From Antilocapra americana (Eukaryota; Chordata; Mammalia; Artiodactyla; Antilocapridae), in assembly GCA_007570785.1 (NCBI GenBank), contig ML660777.1, positions 5,464,587-5,528,586 on the forward strand: DNA of 64,000 bases. The letters are read 5' to 3'. Position numbers and translations under genes: made by a program. Below are positions 22,440-32,578 of the stretch, piece by piece. The notes beneath the pieces are model-generated. The model made no database searches, was not told where the DNA came from, and saw only the letters and a list, made by a program, of their open reading frames with translations. Numbering within the stretch: the stretch's first letter is position 1; each line of letters opens with the position of its first letter.

Positions 22440-22815
22440 AATTGACTATTTCTTTGATCTTATCTTCTACCATTCTCTCTTGAAATCATGTCACTTTCTC
22501 TATGTTGACCTCCAAGCCGTCCCTCCAATGGATGAAGCCTGCGCAATCTCATGTTGTTCCCTTTCCCTGATACTCAGTTTCTTCACGGATCTGCATGTCC
22601 TCAGAGACGCCTTCCTTGACCACTCTGTCTTTAAACGGCTCTGTTATGCTCCTGATACCACATTCTATTTTGCTTCACAACACTTACAACTACCTCATAT
22701 ATTTGCTCATGTATCCATCTCCTCTGAGAGAATGTAAGCCCTGTTTTGTTCACTGCTATATGGCCAGAGCTTGGACAATTTCTGAAACACTGTGGGTGCT
22801 CAATGCAAAATTTTT
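22440..22815 (-). mobile_element. L2 LINE 3' end remnant
   Basis: The plus strand reads as reverse-complement L2: gacgccttccttgaccactc, then agagaatgtaagccctgttt, then tgctatatggccagagcttg and a ggtgctcaatg end. The usual ataaatatttgttga end is decayed. Confidence 0.8.
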
Positions 22816-23603
22816 GAGTACCCAAAACTACTGTGGGGGGTATTGATTGGCAGGGCAAGTAGTGCTGGGGTATTTCTCTTTCTCCAGGTAAACAACATTA
22901 GCTCTAGGCCTTTCCTTGTTAGAGTGTCTAATCTTTGTACACTTTCTAATTAGGAAAAATGAGCAGTAATTGCCCTTGGAAATATTAAGAAAGATACATT
23001 TCACTTTGAGTAAGAGAAATGGAGAGTTTTATTTTAGGTGAGACAATAGAATAAATATGCTATATGGAAATAACTGTTGAGTTGAATTGTTGAACTCTAA
23101 CTTCAATATCTCTCTGAGTCCTAAGATGCTCCCTCTCTTTCTCTCCCATCTTTTATACACTTATGTATATACTTTATATAGAAAAAGATACATATTGGGA
23201 TAGTACACAATTTATGAAACTTTATTCCACAAACAAAACCTATAGTGATATCTCAAAAGGCTATGAATGACTAATAGGTGGATCATAGATCTGGCTCAAA
23301 TTGAGTAACTTTCTAAAAGACCTAAGCTATTACAGAGAATAAGATAATGCTTAAGACTGAGAAGACACTCACAAGTTCATATTTTAACCAATATAACACT
23401 TGTGTGCAATATGATAATAAATAAAATAAACACAAAATAATAAAAATGGTTTTTAAACAATCACACTATAATTCACAGAGAAAACTGACTATTTTCTGCC
23501 TAAAATCAATCCTCTTGTGAAGTACTTCACTCATTCTAGTGAGGTTATTATTGTTCAGAACATTTTTATAAATTCGATTGGAATTACCATCAGAGATGGA
23601 GGA
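22816..23603. other. No recognisable feature
   Basis: AT-rich, unassigned; no open frame worth noting. Confidence 0.45.
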
Positions 23604-24680
23604 AAGAAGATATATAAATGGCCAGCACGCATAAGAAAGAAGCCTCAACATCATTAGTCATAAGGGAAATGCAAATCAAAGCCATGGTAAGACAATATTT
23701 CACATCACTAGGATGGCTATTACTTAAAAAATGGAAAGTGACCTGTGTTGGTGAGGATATTCATAAGCTGGAACCCTCACATATCTCTGGTGGGCATGTT
23801 AAACAGGGCGGCCACTGTGGAAACAGTTTAGTAGTTCCTCAAAAGTTAAAACAGAATTACCATATGACCTAGCAATTCTACTTCTAGGCATATACCCCAA
23901 AGGACTGAAAACAGATATCGAAAAAATACATGTACAAAATGTTTAGAATATTTAACACTATTCATGACAGCTAAATGGTGGAAACAGCCAAATATTCATC
24001 AGTGGATGAATGGACACACAAAATGTGGTATATCCATGCAGTATCCATACTGATGTTATTTAGGCATAAAAAGGAACAGAGTATTGATACATTCTATAAT
24101 AAACATGAACCTTGAAAACTTTATCCTAAGTAAAAAAAAAAAATCAGATAATAAAAGGTCATATACCATATGGATCCCATTTATAGGTATATTCAAAACA
24201 GGTAAATCTACATGGAGAGAAAGCAGATTGGTGCATATAAGAGGCTTAGGTGGAGGGGAAAATAGAGAATGACTGCACAGTAGATACAGAAAGAGTTTTC
24301 TTTTGGGTGATGAAAATATTTTAAAACCAGGTGGAGTAGTTGGTGGGCTTCCTAGGTGGCACTAATGGTAAAGAACCCACCTGCCAAAGCAGGAGACATA
24401 AGAGAAGCAGGTCCAATTCCTGGGTTGGGGAGATCCCCTGGAGGAGGGAATGGCAACCCACTTCAGTATTCTTGCCTAGAGAACCCCACAGACAGAGGAA
24501 CCTGGTGGGCTATAGTCTATAGGGTCACAAAGAGTTGGACATGACTGAAGCAACTTAGTATGCATGCACAGAGTAATTGGTAGTTATACAACACTGTGAA
24601 TTTACTAAATACCACTGAACTGTATACTTTAAAATGGTTAATTTTATACTATATAAATTTTACCTCAATTAAAAAAATTT
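23604..24680 (+). mobile_element. Old L1, ORF2 end plus 3' UTR, interrupted by a SINE
   Basis: Sense L1: atggccagcacgcataagaa, gcaaatcaaagccatggtaa, the tacttctaggcatatacccc phrase, then a 3' UTR ending cactgaactgtatactttaa and a poly-A-like end. A Bov-tA splits the 3' UTR. ORF2 is frameshifted throughout. Confidence 0.85.
24342..24562 (+). mobile_element. Bov-tA SINE inside L1
   Basis: Sense copy: head gggcttcctaggtggcacta, middle ggggagatcccctggaggag, end gttggacatgactgaagcaa. Confidence 0.93.
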
Positions 24681-25014
24681 TTTAAAGATGAGACGATTCT
24701 TTTGAATTCTTCAGGGCTGCCTACATAGGAACATATCATATTGCTGTGGTTAGTTACTTAATAAATATTTATGAAACTTAATGGTAGAAAGTATTTATGC
24801 CCTGAAAGCAAATTTATTTTTTAGAATCGGTCAAGATCATTCTAGGCTGTCAGCTGAAGAAGTTATCAAATTGAATCATGCCATCTTAGTTGTGAAAATA
24901 ATAATGTATAACTACAAAATCAGAGACCATTGCCAGAAATGAATAGAACTGAGCAGGACCCTGTGGGGCCTTTCCAGGGATAGACCCCCCCCTACCCCCA
25001 CCCCTCAGGTTCCC
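24681..25014. other. No recognisable feature
   Basis: Unassigned; a C-rich patch (24986-25004) precedes the LTR. Confidence 0.45.
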
Positions 25015-25602
25015 TGTTTCTTATTTGAAAAGCTTTAGCCTCCTAGGCCTTTCTCAAGTTCCAAAGAGAAAATTTAATTAGAGAAGTGAAAAAATGCAGA
25101 AACAAAGGAAAGCAGTCAATCAAGACAAAACAGAATTTAGCCATAAAACAAAGTCAAGGGCCTTTAGTTTCTTCTCAAGAGCTATCGATAATATACTGAG
25201 CCATATCTTTGGGTTATTTTGAAGATGCTAAAACCCCTATCAGGTGGAAGAAGTTAACTTCAAGCTAACACCAGTATGTTGACCCCAGACCAGCTGGAAC
25301 CAGATGTTGACAATGCTGACTCCTGAAATACCACCCAGTTTCTCCACCATCAACCAAGCAGAAGAATGTCCACGAGTTGATCAGGTACTTGTGACCCGCT
25401 CGCTCAACTTACCTTTAAAAGCCCTTCCCTGAAAGCCATTGGGGAGGTCAGGTCTTTTGAGCATGAGCTGATGTTCTCCTTGTTTGATCCCTTTTTAGAT
25501 ACTTTGCAAGAAACACCGTACTTTCCTTCACCACCGTCCAGGGTCAGTAGATTGGCGTTACCGTACATGGGCGAATAGACTCAGATTTGGCTTGGCAACT
25601 CA
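25015..25602 (+). mobile_element. Solo endogenous-retrovirus LTR
   Basis: A 588-bp unit beginning TG and ending CA, with the internal order typical of a retroviral LTR: A-rich U3 (gaaaaaatgcagaaacaaag, agaccagctggaaccagatg), promoter-proximal ctttaaaagcccttccctga, then gagcatgagctgatgttctc and an R/U5-like end (gggtcagtagattggcgtta). No gag, pol or env homology is adjacent, so this is a solo LTR left by recombination. The AATAAA expected after the U3 is not visible. Family name not assigned; exact target duplication unclear. Confidence 0.7.
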
Positions 25603-25624
25603 TGTTTCCCTCTGCTTAGAGAAC

Positions 25625-25895
25625 CTATTCCTTAAACCCTCAGCCCACATGTCACCTCCCCTTGGAGCTTCTCCACTCTGTCAAGCAGAGCTTCCCCTTG
25701 AATCTTCCCCTTTGTACTATACACAGCTGCCCTAAGCACTTCCTCTTCTAGAACTTATCTGTCTTCCCACAGCAGTGTCAGCTCAAAAGAAAAAAAATAG
25801 TTCCATTTTACTGACAGACACTTGGCAAGAAGCACCATGTTGGCAGATAGAAGGCTTCACAAATATTGGTTGAATGATAGAATGAATGGACAAAG
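25625..25895 (-). mobile_element. L2 LINE remnant
   Basis: Reverse-complement L2 3' region: ccacatgtcacctccccttg, then gtactatacacagctgccct, and a terminal aatattggttgaatgataga. Diverged. Confidence 0.7.
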
Positions 25896-26689
25896 TTTGG
25901 TGTGGTCTGTAAACTGACTTGAAAGACAACTTGAAAATCAGAATTTCTTATTTGTTTTGAGTAATATCAACATTCTGAAATTAATGTATACCCATCCAGT
26001 GTGGTTTCTGAAAGAAATTCTCTTTGGTTGTTTAAATTCTAATATCTTTGCTAAAATTCATCCCTATTCTTTAATTGACATCTTATACTTTTTCTCCCTA
26101 GAGTGACTGGCATGTGCAGAATTCTTAAGCATCTTAAGAAAGACGCTCTGAAGACCAAAGTTTTTCAACGTAAACCTGTGCTAACTTGCTCTCATAAACG
26201 TAAACAATGGGTCTTTGTCATTAAGGAAGAAATGTTTTAATATTTTTGTAATCAAGCTGCCACTGAAATTCTGCCAGGCCTCTCTTATCTCATGGGAACA
26301 TCCTCTGATAACAATGCAGTTTTGTGCTAAATTTCAAAAAAAATCTGGGCCACTGCAGGTTTGAAGGGATGGGGACAGTCATGTAATTATGTGGCTTCAT
26401 TCTGTTGTTACTCAAAACAAGATGAAATTCTTAGCATTTTTCTTTGGCTGTCATTTTTCTTTGGGCCACTTTTTGAAACTTGAAACAGCATGAAACTTAA
26501 AAGCATTCAAGCAAATTGAAATAAGAAAAAAAAAATCAACGTTCAACTGAAACCACACCAAACTGATAACAAGGTTTTACAAAGCTATGCTTACAAATCT
26601 CCTGAGTTGTGTAAGCCAGTCTTGTTTAAACAGTCAATCATTGGGATGGAATTCACATTACCAAAAATAGTACTTCATCCCCCCAGCAC
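25896..26689. other. Unassigned stretch with FOX/SOX-type motifs
   Basis: No repeat family recognised. Around 26169-26210 there are two GTAAAC cores, the second continuing as cgtaaacaatgg, which overlaps a forkhead-like and a SOX-like core. This could be regulatory, but the motifs are short and common. Confidence 0.4.
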
Positions 26690-26885
26690 AAGCACTCAGG
26701 GTTCTGATCACTACTTGGCATTATAGCATATATTTATTTGCTTATCTGTTTGTTGCCTTTTTGTCCCAATACCATGAGAGTTCTATGGAGCAGGGACTGG
26801 GTATGTCTTATCACTGTTGTGTTCTCTGCAGGCAAAAGGATGTCTAACACAGTAGATTCTCTATTCATATTTGTTGAATATATCT
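26690..26885 (-). mobile_element. L2 LINE 3' end remnant
   Basis: Ends with ttcatatttgttgaata, the hallmark L2 terminus in reverse complement. Upstream gagcagggactgggtatgtc fits the 'gggcagggactgtgtct' block. Confidence 0.75.
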
Positions 26886-27248
26886 TTCATCTAAAGCATA
26901 TCCTAAAGTTGTGATAATTAAAGGAGTTAAGCTATAAGAAAGATGTACCTCAAAGCAATTCAAAACAGTAAGCTTCACCCAGTCATTTTTAACAATTGCA
27001 AAATTCACACACTTGCTAGTGGAACTAAATCATTAGAGATACATTGATGTGATATAAAAGGGGACATAAAGTGCTCAGGTGAAGCTGAAATCACTATGTA
27101 ATACAGAACTTGATTTGATAAGTTATCAAATATTATTTGAATAAACCATCCAAGTAGTGGTAGAGTTTAAATACTGAGTCACAAGATAAAACTTTAATAT
27201 ATCTCAAAATATACACAGCTCTGGAGAAGAAACTATCTTCTTTTCTTG
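26886..27248. other. No recognisable feature
   Basis: AT-rich, unassigned. Confidence 0.45.
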
Positions 27249-27462
27249 CATCAGTTCAGTTCAGTCACTTAGTCGTGTCCGACTCTTTGCGACTCCATGA
27301 ACCGCAGCACGCCAGGCCTCCCTGTCTATCACCAACTCCCGGAGTCCACCCAAACCCATGTCCATTGAGTTGGTGATGCCATCCAACCATCTCATCGTCT
27401 GTCGTCCCCTTCTCCTCCTGCCCTCAATCTTTTCCAGCATCAGGGTCTTTTCAAATTCTCTT
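27249..27462 (-). mobile_element. BovB 3' tail
   Basis: Minus copy: terminus tcagttcagttcagtcactt at left, then gccaggcctccctgtctatc, ending at agcatcagggtcttttcaaa. The minus strand retains a 91-codon frame with [18 protein letters not shown], so decay is limited. Confidence 0.92.
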
Positions 27463-27488
27463 GTATATATATGACTAATCATATATAT

Positions 27489-27676
27489 ATGCTCAATCAT
27501 CTCTGACTCTTTGTGATCCCATGGACTATAGCCCACCAGGCTCCTCTGTCCATGGAACTCTGGAATGGGTTGTCATTCCCTTCTCCAATGGATCTTCTCA
27601 ACCTAGGGGTTGAACCTAGGTCTCTTACATTGCAGGGAGATTCTTTACTGTCTTGAGTCACCAGGGAAGCCCCATA
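27489..27676 (-). mobile_element. Bov-tA SINE
   Basis: Minus copy between (TA)n tracts; ctcctctgtccatggaactc at left and gattctttactgtcttgagt at right. A deletion of the ttccaggcaagaatac block is visible. Confidence 0.88.
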
Positions 27677-27727
27677 TGTGGATATATATATACATACATA
27701 CACACATACATATATGCACATACACTT
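27677..27727 (+). repeat. (TA)n/(CA)n low-complexity repeat
   Basis: Alternating ta, ca and ta-ca steps between two SINEs. Confidence 0.85.
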
Positions 27728-27730
27728 TTG

Positions 27731-27845
27731 GTTTTCATCTGCACTGCGCAGCATGAGGGATCTTAGTTCCCCCACCAGGGATCACACCTGTGCTCCCTGC
27801 AGTGGACATATGGAATCTTGACCACTGAACCACCAGAGAAGTCCT
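27731..27845 (-). mobile_element. CHR-type SINE fragment
   Basis: Minus-oriented: ggatcttagttcccccacca, then ccaccagagaagtcct at the tRNA-like end. Confidence 0.82.
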
Positions 27846-28326
27846 TGTGATCATATTTTTAACGTGAGAGAAATAAGGTACTCAGCAAGTATTTATAACA
27901 GGAGACCAAGATACTAATACTTTTGCCCCCAACATGTCCCTTGACTCCTGGTTTGTTATGCTATTTTTTCAGCTCTCCATCTCTCATTTCCACTACTGCA
28001 CTCAACTCTTAGACTCAGTGATAAGTCACATTCACCTCCCAGGCTGGGTCACCCTCTGGCTTCCTGACTCAACCCTTCTAGAAGCCCCTCACCTGATCCA
28101 GTGCCCTCCAGGGGCTGGCCTTAAAGACAGTTTGAATGCCATGTCCCCATCCAGCAGACACAGAGTGGAGTTTACCCATCTGAATCCAACTATATGCCAT
28201 GAGAACCAACTGCTTGCCTACAACATGAACATGGATTGAGGATATATTTCCAAATTGCTTACTTTACCCATAAATCTCAAGTCCACTCTCAACACAGGAA
28301 GACAAAAGAAAATCTGGTTCAAATTT
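27846..28326. other. No recognisable feature
   Basis: A 101-codon plus-strand frame (27934-28239) has no recognisable domain. I consider it chance. Confidence 0.4.
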
Positions 28327-28460
28327 AAAAAAAAATTTGTTTTAATTTTAAATGTTTTGCCACTCTGTGCAGCATGCAGGATCTTAGTTCCCTGACCAGG
28401 GACTGAATCTGTTCCCCCTGCTTTGGAAGCAAGGAGTTTTAACCACTGGGTTACCAGAAG
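28327..28460 (-). mobile_element. CHR-type SINE fragment
   Basis: Minus-oriented: A/T-rich tail at left, ggatcttagttccctgacca in the middle, ttaaccactgggttaccaga at the right. Confidence 0.82.
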
Positions 28461-28499
28461 AAGTTAAAAAATCTAGCTGAAATGTTCTTATTGTGGTTA

Positions 28500-28722
28500 T
28501 GCTGTTGTTTGGCCACTCAGTTGTGTCTGACTCTTTATGACCTCATGGACTGCAGCCCGCCAGGCTCCTCTGCCCTTGAGATTTCCCAGGCAAGAATACT
28601 AGAGCAAGTTGCCATTTCCTTCTCCAGAGGATCTTCCCAACCCAGAGATTGAACCTGCGTCTTTTTGTCTCCTGCATTGGCGGGTAGGTTCTTTACCACT
28701 AGCAGCACCTGGGAAGCCCTGC
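28500..28722 (-). mobile_element. Bov-tA SINE
   Basis: Minus copy: gctgttgtttggccactcag at left, ttctttaccactagcagcac at right. Confidence 0.93.
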
Positions 28723-29196
28723 AAATGAATCACAAGGACCAAATGCTTGTAAGATAAGCATTAACAAGATTTCACAGGTAGTTCTGATGAATAAAAGAAC
28801 AAATTCAATAATAGCTAGTGTTGGGGCAGAGTGCGGAATGATGGAAAGACAGAACCTTCAAAGCACTCATCCTAAAATACTGTGAGGTGGGGACCAACAT
28901 TGTTAGTATCTGAGGTATATTTACTCAGGCTATTGGGTCCCACATGGCAAGGCAGTATAGTCTGTGCTGCTTTCTAGTTACTGATGAAAAAACACAACAT
29001 ACTGGCTTTTAAACATTTCTAAAGGCAGTGCATGCTTATCGTAAAAGCAAAACTCAGAAGACCTCAAACAAAATCGAAAAGTACAAAGTAAACTATAAAT
29101 GTTCTCCCTCATTCCCCAGGGTTGGAGAACTGCTAATAGTTTGGGATACACTCTTTCCAGACATTGCTCATGAACACCACAAATTGTTTCATAAAT
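28723..29196. other. No recognisable feature
   Basis: Unassigned flank of the young L1. Confidence 0.45.
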
Positions 29197-29211
29197 ACAA
29201 AACTGGTTTTA

Positions 29212-29933
29212 CCTCGTATAGCCAAAGCAATCTTGAGAAAGAAGAATGGAACTGGCGGAATCAATCTACCTGACTTTAGGCTATACTACAAATCCACAGT
29301 CATTAAGACAGTATGGTACTGGCACAAAGACAGAAATATAGATCAATGGAACAGAATAGAAAGCCCAGAGATAAATCCACGCAACTATGGACACCTTTTC
29401 TTTGACAAAGGAGGCAAGAATATACAATGGAGAAAAGACAACCTCTTTAACAAGTGGTGCTGGGAAAACTGGACAGCCACTTGTAAAAGAATGAAACTAG
29501 ATCACTTTCTAACACCATACACAAAGATAAACTCAAAATGGATCAAAGATCTAAGCATAAGACCAGAAACTATAAAACTCCTAGAGGATAACATAGGCAA
29601 AACACTCTCTACTATAATCCAAAGCGGGATACTCCATGACCCACCTCCCAGAATATTGGAAATAAAAACTCGAATAAACAAATGGGACCTAATTAAAATT
29701 AAAAGCTTTTGCACAACAAAGGAAACTATAAGCAAGGTGAAAAGACAGCCTTCAGAATGGGAGAAAATAATAGCCAATGAAGCAACAGACAAACAATTAA
29801 TCTCAAAAATTTACAAACAACTCCTGCAGCTCCATTCTAGAAAAATAAACAACCCAATTAAAAAGTGGGCCAAAGAACTTAACAGACATTTCTCCAAAGA
29901 AGATATAAAAATGGCTAACAAACACATGAAAAG
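29212..29933 (+). CDS. L1 ORF2 C-terminal fragment, left of gap (non-functional)
   Basis: Open frame of about 240 codons, downstream of the reverse-transcriptase core: [18 protein letters not shown] and [19 protein letters not shown] phrases that characterise the region between RT and the C-terminus of mammalian L1 ORF2. It begins at the insertion junction, has no start of its own, and runs into unknown bases. The absence of stops agrees with a young insertion, not with selection on this copy. Confidence 0.85.
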
Positions 29934-30033
29934 NNNNNNNNNNNNNNNNNNNNNNNNNNNNNNNNNNNNNNNNNNNNNNNNNNNNNNNNNNNNNNNNNNN
30001 NNNNNNNNNNNNNNNNNNNNNNNNNNNNNNNNN
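29934..30033. other. 100-N assembly gap inside L1 ORF2
   Basis: Exactly 100 N, a placeholder size. By position it removes the part of ORF2 that normally carries the C-terminal cysteine-rich motif, roughly 200-250 nt in related copies. The frames on the two sides join only if the true length leaves remainder 2 on division by 3, which 100 does not. Confidence 0.99.
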
Positions 30034-30704
30034 TGCAAATAGACCTGCCATATGACCCAGCAATCCCACTGCTGGGCATATACACCGAGGAAACCAGAAT
30101 TGAAAGAGCCACGTGTACCCCAATGTTCATCGCTGCACTGTTTACAATAGCCAAGACATGGAAGCAACCTAGATGCCCATCAACTGATGAATGGATAAGA
30201 AAGCTGTGGTACATATACACAATGGAATATTACTCAGCATTAAAAAAAAATTCATTTGAAGCAATTCTACTCAGATGGACGAAACTGGAGCCCATTATCC
30301 AGAGTGAAGTAAGCCAGAAGCAAAAACAACAATACAGTATATTAACGCATATATATGGAATTTAGAAAGACAGTAACGAGAACCCAACATGGGAGACAAC
30401 AAAAGGAACGCAGACGTATAGAATAGATTCGTGGACTTTGTGGACGAGGGTAAGGGTGGGATGATATGGGAGAAGGGCATTGAAGCATGTTAATTGTCAT
30501 GTGTCTAATCAATCGCCAGCCCAGGATTGATGCTCGGGACTGGTGCAGCGAGATTTCCCGGGGGGGAGGGAGGAGGGAGGGGGGTTCCGGAGGGGAAGCA
30601 TATGTAAACCCATGGTGATATCATGACAATGTATGGCAAAAACAATAAAAAAATAAATAAATAAAACTGATGATGTAAACAAAAAAAAAACAAAACTGGT
30701 TTTA

Positions 30705-31141
30705 TATGCCATAATCACATTAAGTTATTTTTAACAAAAGCTCAGAACTATGTCTCTCTCATCCTGGTATTACATTTAAGTTTTTTCCTCCCCCTCTAGG
30801 TATGAAGAGCAAGATCCATTTAAGCCCAGTGATAGGGTTTTAGGTATTTTGAAAAAGAGTTTCTCTTTCTGAGGAAGGCAACTGGAACTATTCAAAGGAA
30901 ATGGATAAAAAGTATCACTAGATTGAGCCCTTTTCCAGTTGAACTCTGGTTTCTTTTTGCTTCTCATGTATGTGCAAGTTTCGGGTGCCTCATTCCTTTG
31001 ATATACTCAAATCCTCCTTGAGGGAGTTAAAAAAAAAAAACACCTTTGTTTAGTTACATGGTATTTCATGAGATATCAAATTTAACACATACTATAAGTA
31101 TTACACGTTCTAGCTTCCCCTGCAAGGAAATTATAGATTTG
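30705..31141. other. No recognisable feature
   Basis: Unassigned; A run at about 31030-31041. Confidence 0.45.
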
Positions 31142-31270
31142 AGGATATCCCTGGTGGTCCAGTGGCTAGGACTTCACCTTCCAATGCAGGGGGTGTAAGT
31201 TTGATCTCTGGTAGGGGATCTAAGATCCCACATGCCTTGGGGCCAAAACAAACCCCCCAAAACAGAAGCA
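31142..31270 (+). mobile_element. CHR-type SINE
   Basis: Sense: ggatatccctggtggtccag, then gtttgatctctggtagggga, then gatcccacatgccttggggc and an A/C-rich tail. Confidence 0.87.
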
Positions 31271-31324
31271 ACATTGCAACAAATCCGATAAAGACTTAAA
31301 AGAGTCTAGATTTGGTTTAATGGC

Positions 31325-31530
31325 AGTCAAGCAGTGGCTCAGAAGGTAAAGAATCTGCCTGTAACCTGGGAGACCTGGATTAGATCCCTGGGTTGGGAAG
31401 ATCCCCTGGAGACGGGAACGGCTACCCACTCCAGTAATCCGGCCTGGAGAATTCTATGGACAGGGAAGCCTGGCAGGCTACAGTCCATGGAGTTGCAAAG
31501 AGCTGGACATGACTAAGTGACTTTCAGTTT
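31325..31530 (+). mobile_element. Bov-A/Bov-tA SINE
   Basis: Sense: agcagtggctcagaaggtaa, ggttgggaagatcccctgga, end gctggacatgactaagtgac. The first bases of the head are diverged. Confidence 0.88.
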
Positions 31531-31625
31531 CATTTTCAAGCAGGAAAAAAAAAATCAAGATTCCCAACAATTACACCTGGAGGTATAAGGAGTTTACCAA
31601 TAAGAATGCAGAGATCCACCATCAT

Positions 31626-31936
31626 CAGTTCAGTTCAGTCACTCAGTCATGTCCCACTCTTTGCGACCCCATGGACTTCAGCACACCAGGCTTCCCTGTC
31701 CATCACCAACTCCCAGAGCTTGCTCAAACTCATGTCCATCAATTCGGTGATGCCATCCAACCATCCCATCCTCTGTCATCCCCTTCTCCTCCTGCCTTCA
31801 ATCCTTCCCAGCATCAGGGTCTTTTCCAGTGAGTCAGTTCTTTGCATCAGGCGGCCAAACTATTGGAGCTTCAGCTTCAGAATCAGTCCTTCCAGAGAAT
31901 AATTAGGACGGATCTCCTTTAGGATTGAGTGGTTTG
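31626..31936 (-). mobile_element. BovB 3' tail
   Basis: Minus copy: cagttcagttcagtcactca terminus, gtgatgccatccaaccatcc, to ggatctcctttaggattgag. The ccatcat motif lies at both junctions (31619-31625 and 31937-31943), a plausible target duplication. Confidence 0.92.
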
Positions 31937-31943
31937 CCATCAT

Positions 31944-32382
31944 GGTGCTACATAAAACATTTTGCAGCTTAGTAACAATGGCACAAGCAGTGAGCCAGCC
32001 AGTGTGCACTAAGAACCTACTACTGCGTGCCACATACTGGGCTAGGCCTTAAGGAAACCAAGGAGAAGACAACTGTGCCCTTGAGTCACTGCTCAAGGTG
32101 TGGACCTGGCTGATGGGGATAGTGGAGGTAAAGGATCAATGACAGTACAATGGTATGTTGGCCAGGAGAGCTCAGGGCGTAGGTAACCCTGCTGTCACAT
32201 GGAGAAGGGTTTCCAGATGGTGATAATGAATCAAGTATCCTGGAAAACAAACAGGAACCCACCAGGTGAAGAACAGGGAAAAAACAGGGAACAAGGAAAA
32301 GAGCATGGTGCAAAGGAGAGAAGTAAGAAGACATAATATTGAGGATGAGACGGAGAACCTGGACTGTCAGGGCCCAAGGTCG
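31944..32382. other. Unassigned; possible old interspersed repeat
   Basis: The part near 31980-32110 (cactaagaacctactactgc, gccacatactgggctaggcc) resembles the 'cctactatgtgccaggcac' phrase of old mammalian repeats. I cannot assign the family. Confidence 0.4.
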
Positions 32383-32577
32383 TGTGATTAGAAAGTGAAA
32401 CTTGCTCAGTCATGTCCGACTCTGTGACCCAGGCCTGAATTCTCCAGGCCAAATACTGGAGCAGGTAGCTGTTCCCTTCTCCAGATGATCTTCCCGACCC
32501 AGGGATCGAACTGGGGTTTCCTGCATTGCAGGTGGATTCTTTACCAACTGAGCCACCGGGGAAGCCATGTGACTAGA
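32383..32577 (-). mobile_element. Bov-A SINE with near-perfect target duplication
   Basis: Minus copy: cttgctcagtcatgtccgac at left, gattctttaccaactgagcc at right. tgtgattaga (32383-32392) and tgtgactaga (32568-32577) match at 9 of 10 bases. Confidence 0.9.
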
Positions 32578-32578
32578 G

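Larger units (their letters stand above)
29197..30704 (+). mobile_element. Young bovine L1, 5'-truncated, with perfect 15-bp target-site duplication
   Basis: Identical acaaaactggtttta at 29197-29211 and 30690-30704 bracket a sense L1 that starts inside ORF2. The ORF2 C-terminal region is open from the 5' junction to the N gap (peptides [39 protein letters not shown]) and again after it to a TAG at 30363-30365 (LGIYTEETRIERATCTPMF, MEYYSALKKNSFE). The 3' UTR has a G-rich tract at 30560-30584 and ends aacaataaaaaaataaat plus A tail. ORF2 normally supplies endonuclease and reverse transcriptase. Only the C-terminal part is here, so this copy cannot move. Confidence 0.95.
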
